5,213 bases of DNA from JAAERC01 sp965602655 (GTDB taxonomy: Bacteria; Zixibacteria; MSB-5A5; GN15; PGXB01), in contig CBFCZE010000165.1 in assembly GCA_965602655.1 (NCBI GenBank), positions 1 to 5,213 of the forward strand. Direction: 5' to 3'. The notes under the pieces are model-generated. The model saw only the letters and a list, made by a program, of their open reading frames with translations, was not told where the DNA came from and did not search any database. The translations under genes and the position numbers were made by a program. This document shows, one piece after another, positions 1 through 5,213 of the stretch; the stretch's first letter is position 1; the number at the start of each line of letters is the position of its first letter.

Positions 1-705
1 CTGGCTATTATTTTCAAGATCGCGGGCCAGGAGAGATGCAAAGCCGCTTATTCCGACTAACGGATTACGAATTTCATGTGCAATTGAAGCGGCCATCTCA
101 CCTAAAGAGGCCAGCGTTTTCATCCGCATTAGCTGCTCTTCCATTTTCTTTAATTTGGAGATATCATAAAAAAGTTCAACGGCTCCGACAATTTCACCCG
201 AATCATTTTGAAGGACCGAAGTTGAGACCGAAAGGGTCAGAATATTTCCCTGAAATGTTTCAATCTTCTTTTCGACATTTTCAAAGATTTGCCCGCTTTT
301 GACGGTTTCGGCCGCAGAATATTCAGTTTCTTCAATTGGTTTAATAATCTTTTCACAGGGCAGGCCATAATATTGCCGACGGCCATCGGTCAGCCCAAGA
401 ATATTTTTTGCCGCCGGGTTGATATGAGTTATATGGCCCGATCGATTAACCGCGACAACGCCCGAAGAGAGCGAATTTAAAATGCTGTTTAGAAACTCGG
501 TTACAGCCCGGTTTTCGGCAACCATCGACTGTAGGGATTTATTTACCGACTGCAGCTGTTCGCTCTGCTCGGTGTAGGTATCTTCCAGGGATAGATATTG
601 TCTCTGCAAGCTGTTAATAATTTTATTGAATGATGAATAGGTTTCGGTGAACTGCCCCACCTCATCGGATATTTCGACAGCCTTAATGTTATTTTCATCC
701 GCCAC
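1..705 (-). CDS. PAS-domain sensor histidine kinase, partial (C-terminus beyond window)
   Basis: This is the N-terminal 235 residues of a cytoplasmic two-component sensor kinase. The frame opens after a TAG at 718-720. The only early start is GTG at 705-703, with AGAGG six bases upstream; an ATG at 710-708 is in another frame. Residues 1-70 are polar and Gln/Glu/Leu-rich, likely coiled coil, and no membrane segment is visible. Residues about 71-183 look like a PAS domain (SGVVAVNRSGHITHINPAA, then the closing FYDIS). A HisKA dimerisation helix follows, with the H-box AHEIRNPL and H210 as the expected phospho-acceptor. The catalytic ATPase domain should lie off the left edge. The arrangement resembles NtrB/AtoS/FlrB-type kinases, which often pair with NtrC-type regulators, but no partner is visible downstream. 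It has its own promoter, so it is probably a separate unit from the receiver gene just upstream. The PAS ligand cannot be told from sequence. Confidence 0.9.
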   Translation of the reverse strand, partial: MADENNIKAVEISDEVGQFTETYSSFNKIINSLQRQYLSLEDTYTEQSEQLQSVNKSLQSMVAENRAVTEFLNSILNSLSSGVVAVNRSGHITHINPAAKNILGLTDGRRQYYGLPCEKIIKPIEETEYSAAETVKSGQIFENVEKKIETFQGNILTLSVSTSVLQNDSGEIVGAVELFYDISKLKKMEEQLMRMKTLASLGEMAASIAHEIRNPLVGISGFASLLARDLENNSQ

Positions 706-711
706 AGCATA

Positions 712-716
712 CCTCT
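712..716 (-). promoter_or_regulatory. Ribosome binding site deciding a GTG start for the histidine kinase
   Basis: AGAGG on the minus strand lies six bases before GTG at 705-703. It supports this start, since an in-frame TAG at 718-720 blocks any longer product and the next in-frame ATG is at codon 61, inside the protein. Confidence 0.7.
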
Positions 717-729
717 GCTAATTTGAGAA

Positions 730-758
730 ATTATATTTTATAATAAAAGTATAATCAA
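730..758 (-). promoter_or_regulatory. Sigma70-type promoter for the histidine kinase gene
   Basis: The minus strand carries TTGATT (-35, 758-753), a 17-base spacer, then a perfect TATAAT (-10, 735-730). Transcription would start near 723, giving a leader of roughly 18 bases before the GTG start. One arm of the inverted repeat at 745-778 lies in the spacer and touches the -35 box, so the promoter may be under repressor or activator control. The surrounding AT-richness makes chance -10 matches more likely, but the spacing and position are right. Confidence 0.65.
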
Positions 759-778
759 CAAAAAAATATTATACTTTT
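745..778. repeat. Perfect 11-bp inverted repeat, probable operator
   Basis: AAAAGTATAAT (745-755) is mirrored exactly by ATTATACTTTT (768-778) across a 12-base A-rich spacer. It lies between the receiver gene and the histidine kinase gene, over the -35 box and spacer of the predicted kinase promoter. The arms hold only one G:C pair each, and no uninterrupted T run follows on the minus strand. An intrinsic terminator is therefore less likely than a binding site for a dimeric regulator. I cannot name the regulator. Confidence 0.6.
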
Positions 779-872
779 TGTAATGCAGCTTAACAACAAA
801 GGATGCCTTCTATAAACATTAGAGATATTTTATTGTCCGAAAATATCGCAGTGGAAATTGAATTTGATTGAA

Positions 873-1277
873 CTAATATTTCTCGGTGGGGATAATATCC
901 GGTTGATCCTTTGGTTTCTTTAGTATTTCACAAACCGTTTTGAATAGTTTATTAATATTAAATGGTTTGGTTATATAGTCCTCGATTTTAAGTCTGAGGG
1001 CTTCAACGGCTGATTCGAAACTGGGGAAAGCCGTAATTATAACAATCGGCAGAGCCGGATAACGGGACTTAATACTTTTAATCAGAGAAATCCCGTCGAT
1101 TTCCGGCATCTTAAGATCAACGAGAGCCAGATCAAATCTTCGAGTCTTTAATATTTCAAGTGCATTACTTCCTGAGTCTGATACTGAAACGATCCAATTT
1201 TTCTCAGAGAAGAAATCGTATAATAAATCCCTGATTAATAGCTCATCATCAACAATTAAAATATTTTTCCGTTCCAT
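873..1277 (-). CDS. Stand-alone receiver-domain response regulator
   Basis: This 134-residue protein is a single CheY-like receiver domain. It has the acidic pair D10-D11, the phospho-acceptor D54 followed by LKMP, the switch residue T82 and the conserved K104-P105. After about residue 120 there is only a short polar tail, so it has no DNA-binding or enzymatic output domain and must act through protein contact or as a phosphorelay intermediate. The start is supported by a very purine-rich site (AGGAGGGGGAG, 1293-1283) ending five bases before the ATG. It begins 27 bases after the kinase-STAS gene and is probably the last gene of that operon. Context suggests it links two-component phosphorylation to the partner-switching proteins encoded upstream, perhaps with the PAS kinase downstream as its phosphodonor. 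That pairing is inference. No clear intrinsic terminator follows the stop. Confidence 0.93.
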   Translation of the reverse strand: MERKNILIVDDELLIRDLLYDFFSEKNWIVSVSDSGSNALEILKTRRFDLALVDLKMPEIDGISLIKSIKSRYPALPIVIITAFPSFESAVEALRLKIEDYITKPFNINKLFKTVCEILKKPKDQPDIIPTEKY

Positions 1278-1304
1278 ACCGACTCCCCCTCCTGAACTAA
1301 TTAT

Positions 1305-2117
1305 CTATATCTGAGTCGCTGTTTGATAAGAGTGCAGAGCCACTTCCTCAGTGGGGAATATTTCAAAGATATGAGATAATTGGGTGATATCAAAAACTTC
1401 GCGGACATAATCGGCCATATCCGATAAAGTCAATCGTCCTCGCTGAAGGCGAATTTCCTTCATAATCGAAACCATGGCACCCAGTCCGGAACTATTAACA
1501 AACTCGAGATCTTTCATACAAAGATGAATGGCTGTTTTGCCGCTGTCCAAAACACTCTTGATCTCATCTTTAAGTTTGTTGCCATTGGCCAGATCCAGGC
1601 GGCCCGTCAATGTTAAGACGACAACCATATTTTCATCTCTACGATTTAATTCCATCGTTTTCCCCCGGTTATTACTAAATATTTTGTTCTTTTTTTTATC
1701 GGTTTTATATTTATTCCTGTCAAACTTCATTGATACCTGTATCCCGCCGGTTTCAGTACTTTTTCTAAGAGTAATATCGCTGGCCATTGCTTTAATCAAC
1801 ATAATTCCCCGGCCACCTTCCTGCCAGAAATCGACTTTTTGGGGGCCGCCAAGATTTTCCACATTTCCTTGGCCCTCATCTGTTATATCGGCAATTATCT
1901 CCTTGTTATTAGCGGTGATCGAGATATGAATAGATTTATTCGGATCCGATTGACTGCCATGCAAAAGCGCATTGGTAAAGGCTTCCGAAACAGATAGCAT
2001 AATATTGTTTATCAGCCTGGTATTTATGTTTTGTTCGACAAGAAATGCTTTTACGTCATCATACATTTTATTCTCGGATTCAAGTTCCGAACTATATGTA
2101 AATCTTACAAAACTCAT
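1305..2117 (-). CDS. RsbW-like serine kinase / STAS anti-sigma-antagonist fusion
   Basis: This 270-residue protein joins two partner-switching modules. Residues about 5-133 form a GHKL ATP-binding domain of the RsbW/SpoIIAB kind: N-box EAFTNALLHG (E45, N49), G1 box DEGQG (80-84) and G2 box GGRGIMLI (101-108). A Lys/Asn-rich linker covers 134-154. Residues 155-265 form a STAS domain like RsbV/SpoIIAA: LTGRLDL, then FVNSSGLGAM, where S209 or S210 is the expected phosphorylation site. The residue before it is N208, where Bacillus proteins have Asp. In this family the kinase phosphorylates the STAS serine and a SpoIIE phosphatase reverses it, which switches the binding partner. The gene starts one base after the phosphatase stop, with GGCGG about 11 bases upstream, so translation is probably coupled. 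Oddly, the linker carries an A-run, -1 frame stops and an internal ribosome site (separate entries), so two separate products, or both forms, are possible. Confidence 0.88.
   Translation of the reverse strand: MSFVRFTYSSELESENKMYDDVKAFLVEQNINTRLINNIMLSVSEAFTNALLHGSQSDPNKSIHISITANNKEIIADITDEGQGNVENLGGPQKVDFWQEGGRGIMLIKAMASDITLRKSTETGGIQVSMKFDRNKYKTDKKKNKIFSNNRGKTMELNRRDENMVVVLTLTGRLDLANGNKLKDEIKSVLDSGKTAIHLCMKDLEFVNSSGLGAMVSIMKEIRLQRGRLTLSDMADYVREVFDITQLSHIFEIFPTEEVALHSYQTATQI
1653..1666 (-). promoter_or_regulatory. Possible internal translation start for a free STAS protein
   Basis: On the minus strand GGGGG (1666-1662) sits six bases before ATG (1655-1653), which is codon 155 of the fusion. 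This ATG falls exactly where the STAS domain begins (MELNRRDENMVVVLTLTG). Initiation here would yield a 116-residue protein, a typical size for free RsbV/SpoIIAA proteins. The G-rich site pairs less well with anti-Shine-Dalgarno than the AGGAGG before the receiver gene, so its strength is uncertain. Confidence 0.45.
1669..1695 (-). other. Slippery A AAA AAG heptamer with tandem -1 frame stops
   Basis: In the kinase-STAS reading frame, codons 142-143 with the preceding base spell A AAA AAG (1695-1689), the same heptamer type used for -1 frameshifting in dnaX. It lies within a run of eight As. A -1 slip here would add Glu-Gln-Asn-Ile and then meet TAG TAA TAA (1677-1669). The product would be a kinase domain of about 147 residues, the usual size for free-standing RsbW proteins. 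An undercalled A in the homopolymer would give the same result. I did not see a strong stimulatory stem-loop just downstream. Confidence 0.5.
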
Positions 2118-2118
2118 A

Positions 2119-3420
2119 TTATCTATTACCGCCTATTTTTAGCTCAAAAATGGTAAAATCATCAAAAGTATCCTGTTTGGCTCCCTCTCGAAAACGGTCG
2201 GCCCACTCTTTGACATCCCTGCAGAACTGATCAGCCGGAAGTTCTTTTTTGGACATAAAAATCTGCCGGGCTCTCTCGGATCCGAAAAATTTCCCATTAA
2301 CATCTTCGGCCTCGGTCAAGCCATCGGTAAAAGCAAATAACCTGTCTCCCCGGCTTATTGGCAGTTCTCCCTCTTTGTACGGTATTTCCGGAAACTGCCC
2401 AACAAAAGTTCCGCCCGAGCGAAGTTCGACAACCTCATTTTTGGCTGTCATCCAATAAAGTGGCGGGACATGGCCGGCATTGCAGTATGACACCTTTCCG
2501 GATTGCAGGTCAAATCGGGCAATGAACAATGTGACAAACATATCATGACTTTTAATAATTCCATCACAAAGCAAATTATTTAAATTGCACATCAGATCCG
2601 AAAGGCCTATATCGGGATTGTTTCTCAGTTCTGCTTTAATAATCGCCGCCGAGGCGGCCATCACCAATCCGGCCGGGACACCCTTATTGGAGACATCACC
2701 GATTATCACCAAAAATTCTTTTTCATTAAGCTTAACTATATCATAAAAATCACCGCCAACTTCTTTGGCCGGCTGATATAACATCCCGAATTCAACATTT
2801 TCAATTGCCATTTCCCCCACCGGAAGAATCGCATTTTGTACCTGTCGTGCAATCGATAATTCCTGTTCAATTTTCTGTTTGGCCAATGATTCTTTCAAGA
2901 GAATTGAATTATCAATGGCAACGGCGGCGAAATTTGCCAGCATCTCCAGATTGTTTTTATCCAAATCGGTAAAATTTTCGCCGGAGACGTTGTTAATAAT
3001 TACCATTATCCCGTGACATCGGGCGCGTGATTTAATCGGAACCGCAAGAACAGTGTTGATATTGGGTCCGTCGGGCAGGTTCAAATCGAAATTACTAAAT
3101 ACGGCCGCTTCCTGATGCAAAAAGCAATAGCTTGAAATGTCCAGATTGTCTTTGTAGATAATATTCTTTATCAGCATAGTATCAACACCCCAGGTAATTT
3201 TTGAGCGTAGTTCATTTTCCTCATAAAGTTGAATCAGCCCAACCTCACCTTCAACCATTCGAATCGACATTTCCATCACTACCGATAGGATTGTATCGAT
3301 ATCAAGAATGGAGGTAATCAATGTCCCCATTGTCGCCAGGTCATGAACCTTCAGGCGGCTTTTTTCAAGCTTGGATTCGAGGTCAAAAATTCTGTCTTCG
3401 GATGAATTAATACTGTCCAT
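2119..3420 (-). CDS. GAF-domain SpoIIE/PP2C-type serine phosphatase (RsbU-like)
   Basis: This 433-residue cytoplasmic protein is a sensor phosphatase expected to dephosphorylate a phosphoserine STAS protein. Residues 8-30 look like a short coiled coil. Residues about 31-172 fit a GAF sensory domain (N-terminal DIDTILSVVMEMS; NTVLAVPIKSRARCHGIMVI near 122-141; ending LANFAAVAIDNSILL). A linker helix (IEQELSIARQVQNAILP, 184-200) is typical of this family. The PP2C domain follows with metal-binding motifs: EVGGDFYD (220-227), GDVSNKG (241-247, where GDVSGKG is commoner), NAGH (314-317), DGLTEA (366-371) and DDFT (420-423). All key acidic residues are present, so it should be active. No other canonical in-frame start exists upstream, but no good ribosome binding site precedes this ATG. 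It heads a tight operon with the kinase-STAS gene, its likely substrate. The GAF ligand is unknown. Confidence 0.93.
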   Translation of the reverse strand: MDSINSSEDRIFDLESKLEKSRLKVHDLATMGTLITSILDIDTILSVVMEMSIRMVEGEVGLIQLYEENELRSKITWGVDTMLIKNIIYKDNLDISSYCFLHQEAAVFSNFDLNLPDGPNINTVLAVPIKSRARCHGIMVIINNVSGENFTDLDKNNLEMLANFAAVAIDNSILLKESLAKQKIEQELSIARQVQNAILPVGEMAIENVEFGMLYQPAKEVGGDFYDIVKLNEKEFLVIIGDVSNKGVPAGLVMAASAAIIKAELRNNPDIGLSDLMCNLNNLLCDGIIKSHDMFVTLFIARFDLQSGKVSYCNAGHVPPLYWMTAKNEVVELRSGGTFVGQFPEIPYKEGELPISRGDRLFAFTDGLTEAEDVNGKFFGSERARQIFMSKKELPADQFCRDVKEWADRFREGAKQDTFDDFTIFELKIGGNR

Positions 3421-3459
3421 ATAAGAATTTTCGGCAAAACCGTTAATTCCTTGATAAAT

Positions 3460-3488
3460 AAGATATTTGTGGAAAGAAATAATCCTAA
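3460..3488 (-). promoter_or_regulatory. Weak candidate promoter for the phosphatase operon
   Basis: The 120-base gap after der suggests a new transcription start. The best pair I see on the minus strand is TTAGGA (3488-3483), 17 bases, then TATCTT (3465-3460). It matches three of six -35 and four of six -10 consensus bases. It could be chance in this AT-rich stretch, and the operon may instead be read through from der, since no clear intrinsic terminator lies in the gap. Confidence 0.22.
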
Positions 3489-3540
3489 GGCCGGGATAAA
3501 TATTTATAAGGTAATAAGATCTATTTTCGGATTGTCCGAT

Positions 3541-4854
3541 TTATTTCCGTTTTTTGAATCTTATTCTTATCGGGACGCCATCAAATGAATATTTTTTCCG
3601 CAATTGATTTTCAATATAGCGGATATAGCTTTTCTGAAGCAATTGCGGATAGTTGCAGAAGAATAAAAAAGTCGGCGGTTTGATACCCGATTGAGTTACA
3701 TAATAAAACCTAATATATTTCCCCTTGACGGCCGCCGGATGACGCTTGTTGACAATATCCTCAAGAAAGTTATTCAACTCCGCTGTCGTAATTTGTTGGT
3801 CCCAGTTTTCATACACCTTATCAATCAGCGGTATAACTTTTACAACACGCTGGCCGGTCAGGCAGGAAATATAGATATTGGGGATATAAGCAAGCGTCCT
3901 GGCATATTCTTTTATCTGCGATGTAAATATATCGGCCGTATATGTATCCTTTTCTACAATATCCCACTTGTTAACCGCCATAACTATACCTCTCCGAACA
4001 TTAGCGGCATCTTCGATTACTTTCAAATCCTGCACGATAAGCCCCTCGGAAGCGTCAACCAGAACCAGGGCAATATCGCAGTGTTCAATGGCTCGAAGCG
4101 TTCTCAGAGTGGTGAAATACTCGATAGCGTCTTTGACTTTGGCTTTTCTCCTTAAACCGGCCGTATCGACCAGAGTGTACTTACGATCCTCAAACTCAAA
4201 AGGAGTATCGACCGCATCGCGGGTTGTCCCCGGAATCGGTGAGACAATAACTCTGTCCTCGCCGATGAGCCTGTTTATAAACGATGATTTGCCCACATTC
4301 GGGCGGCCGATAACGGCAATGCGTATAGCGTCAGATTCCTGCTCCATATTTCCTACCGGAGGCAGATGTTCGATAATTTTATCCAGCGCCTCCCCGATAC
4401 CGAGACCGACAGTGGCCGAAACGGCCAGAGGATCACCCAAACCGAGCCGTGAAAATTGAAAACGCTCATGCTCGTATATGTTATCATCAATTTTATTGGC
4501 CAAAACAATTGTGTTCTTGCCCGATTTTAGTAATTGCCCGGCAATTTTCTGCTCGGTGCTGTCGGGGCCGGTTTGATTATCAACTATTAAAACAGCCACG
4601 TCCGAATCGGCTATCGCTATCTCAGATTGAGCCAAGACCATCTTTTCTATTCCGCCTTTGGATTCAGGAATCATGCCGCCGGTATCAACCAGATAAAATT
4701 CACGCCCGGCCCATTCGCATAGACTGTAATTGCGGTCGCGAGTCACGCCGGGGATAGCATCAACTATCGCCAATTTCTTCTGCAAAAAACGGTTAAACAG
4801 TGATGATTTTCCGACATTGGGGCGACCGATTAAAGCTACCAGAGGAATGCTCAA
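3541..4854 (-). CDS. der: Ribosome biogenesis GTPase Der (EngA)
   Basis: This 437-residue protein is a complete double-domain GTPase that assists 50S ribosomal subunit maturation in the cytoplasm. The first G domain has GRPNVGKS (10-17), PGVTRD (35-40, switch Thr38), DTGG (57-60) and NKID (120-123). The second has GRPNVGKS (183-190), PGTTRD (208-213), DTAG (230-233) and NKWD (295-298). Residues about 350-437 form the KH-like C-terminal domain, ending in the basic IRIRFKKRK. The length matches compact Der proteins such as that of Bacillus subtilis. The start is TTG at 4854-4852, overlapping the TGA of the upstream DUF512 gene as TTGA and preceded by GGGAGG seven bases away. The overlap implies translational coupling. 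Der is normally essential, and nothing here suggests loss of function. Confidence 0.98.
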   Translation of the reverse strand: MSIPLVALIGRPNVGKSSLFNRFLQKKLAIVDAIPGVTRDRNYSLCEWAGREFYLVDTGGMIPESKGGIEKMVLAQSEIAIADSDVAVLIVDNQTGPDSTEQKIAGQLLKSGKNTIVLANKIDDNIYEHERFQFSRLGLGDPLAVSATVGLGIGEALDKIIEHLPPVGNMEQESDAIRIAVIGRPNVGKSSFINRLIGEDRVIVSPIPGTTRDAVDTPFEFEDRKYTLVDTAGLRRKAKVKDAIEYFTTLRTLRAIEHCDIALVLVDASEGLIVQDLKVIEDAANVRRGIVMAVNKWDIVEKDTYTADIFTSQIKEYARTLAYIPNIYISCLTGQRVVKVIPLIDKVYENWDQQITTAELNNFLEDIVNKRHPAAVKGKYIRFYYVTQSGIKPPTFLFFCNYPQLLQKSYIRYIENQLRKKYSFDGVPIRIRFKKRK

Positions 4855-5213
4855 TTTACCGCCTCCCTTATCGTATCAACCATACTGTATGATCCGACTT
4901 TTATTGGTATATTAACCTTATTCTCCAATTCGCTCAAAGAGATATCATCGAGAAAAAGATTATCTATATTCAAACAGTTTGGCGGTAAAATAATAATATC
5001 ATACTTCTTTTTTATTTTTTTCAAACTGGATAAAATATCACGTCCGGTCAGCAGTCCGCTGACAGTAACATTCCTGCCCCAGAATCTGTTTTTAACCGGA
5101 TAGATATCTATTTTAATTTTAATATCGTCTTTCAAATATGCTATCACCTTATCTCTCATTATGGAATATGCCGATATTCCCGTTATAACCGCCATTCTTT
5201 TTTTAATTTTTTG
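4851..5213 (-). CDS. DUF512-family protein, C-terminal part (start beyond window)
   Basis: The frame is open to the right edge, giving the last 120 residues of a longer protein; the ATG at 5195-5193 is internal, not the start. The segment matches the C-terminal DUF512 region as I know it: VITGISAYS, then PVKNRFWG, the hallmark GLLTGRDI, a hydrophobic strand with LPPNCLN, LFLDDISLSELE, and a short tail. Full-length members are usually over 400 residues, with an N-terminal PDZ-like part and a radical-SAM-like core, so most of the protein lies off the window. Its biochemical role is not established. Genes of this family commonly sit directly upstream of der, as here, where its TGA overlaps the der start. 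That conserved pairing supports the identification. Confidence 0.85.
   Translation of the reverse strand, partial: QKIKKRMAVITGISAYSIMRDKVIAYLKDDIKIKIDIYPVKNRFWGRNVTVSGLLTGRDILSSLKKIKKKYDIIILPPNCLNIDNLFLDDISLSELENKVNIPIKVGSYSMVDTIREAVN
4862..4867 (-). promoter_or_regulatory. Ribosome binding site deciding the TTG start of der
   Basis: GGGAGG on the minus strand lies seven bases before TTG at 4854-4852, inside the last codons of the DUF512 gene. The spacing, and the usual Der N-terminus (a few residues before the first GRPNVGKS), support TTG rather than a later ATG. Confidence 0.8.

Noticed and set aside
36..480. Plus-strand open frames opposite the histidine kinase
   Set aside because: The minus strand encodes a clear PAS and HisKA protein over the whole stretch, so these are shadows.
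708..710. ATG just upstream of the chosen GTG as the histidine kinase start
   Set aside because: It is in a different frame from the PAS and HisKA protein and would translate into an unrelated peptide.
745..778. Inverted repeat read as an intrinsic terminator of the receiver operon
   Set aside because: The stem is nearly all A:T and no proper T run follows on the minus strand. An operator role fits better, though weak termination is not excluded.
1528..1929. 133-codon open frame on the plus strand inside the kinase-STAS gene
   Set aside because: It is antisense to a well-supported gene and resembles no family I know. Its hydrophobic, Leu/Ser-rich product is what the complement of this region would give.
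3527..3539. Small hairpin (TCGGA, 3-base loop, TCCGA) directly after the der stop
   Set aside because: The stem is only five pairs and is followed by AAAATAG rather than a T run on the transcribed strand, so it is not a convincing terminator.
3421..3540. The phosphatase frame stays open upstream to the der stop, suggesting an N-terminal extension
   Set aside because: There is no ATG, GTG or TTG in frame in these 120 bases, and the added residues resemble no domain. The ATG at 3420 is the only canonical start.
3691..4459. Two overlapping plus-strand open frames of 154 and 163 codons inside der
   Set aside because: Both are antisense shadows of der, which has every expected GTPase motif, and neither translation looks like a protein family.

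Overview
All genes in this window read on the minus strand. They form a bacterial housekeeping block (the end of a DUF512 gene, then the ribosome-assembly GTPase gene der) followed by a regulatory block. The organism is a bacterium of moderate to low GC content, with AT-rich intergenic DNA, strong GGAGG-type ribosome binding sites and use of TTG and GTG starts. The protein styles would suit an uncultivated lineage of the Zixibacteria/FCB or deltaproteobacterial kind, but the sequence alone does not fix the taxon.

Layout in transcription order, from the right end to the left. (1) 5213-4851: the C-terminal part of a DUF512 protein. (2) 4854-3541: der, complete, starting at TTG and overlapping the DUF512 stop. 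(3) 3540-3421: a 120-base gap. (4) 3420-2119: a GAF plus SpoIIE/PP2C-type serine phosphatase (RsbU-like). (5) 2117-1305: a protein joining an RsbW-type ATP-binding kinase domain to a STAS (RsbV-type) domain. (6) 1277-873: a stand-alone receiver-domain response regulator. (7) 872-706: an AT-rich intergenic stretch with a good sigma70-type promoter and a perfect 11-bp inverted repeat. (8) 705 to the left edge: a PAS histidine kinase starting at GTG, cut off just after its phospho-acceptor histidine.

Genes 4 to 6 look like one operon, with gaps of 1 and 27 bases. Together they form a partner-switching module: the kinase domain is expected to phosphorylate a STAS serine, the SpoIIE phosphatase to remove that phosphate, and the STAS state to control an unseen target. 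The receiver and the PAS kinase add two-component signalling beside it. No sigma factor or other output protein is in the window.

The most notable observation is inside gene 5. Between the kinase and STAS domains lie an in-frame A AAA AAG slippery heptamer, three tandem stops in the -1 frame, a GGGGG ribosome-binding-like site and an ATG exactly at the start of the STAS domain. Three readings fit: a programmed -1 frameshift making both a kinase and a kinase-STAS fusion, a recent gene fusion, or a homopolymer sequencing error that joined two separate genes.
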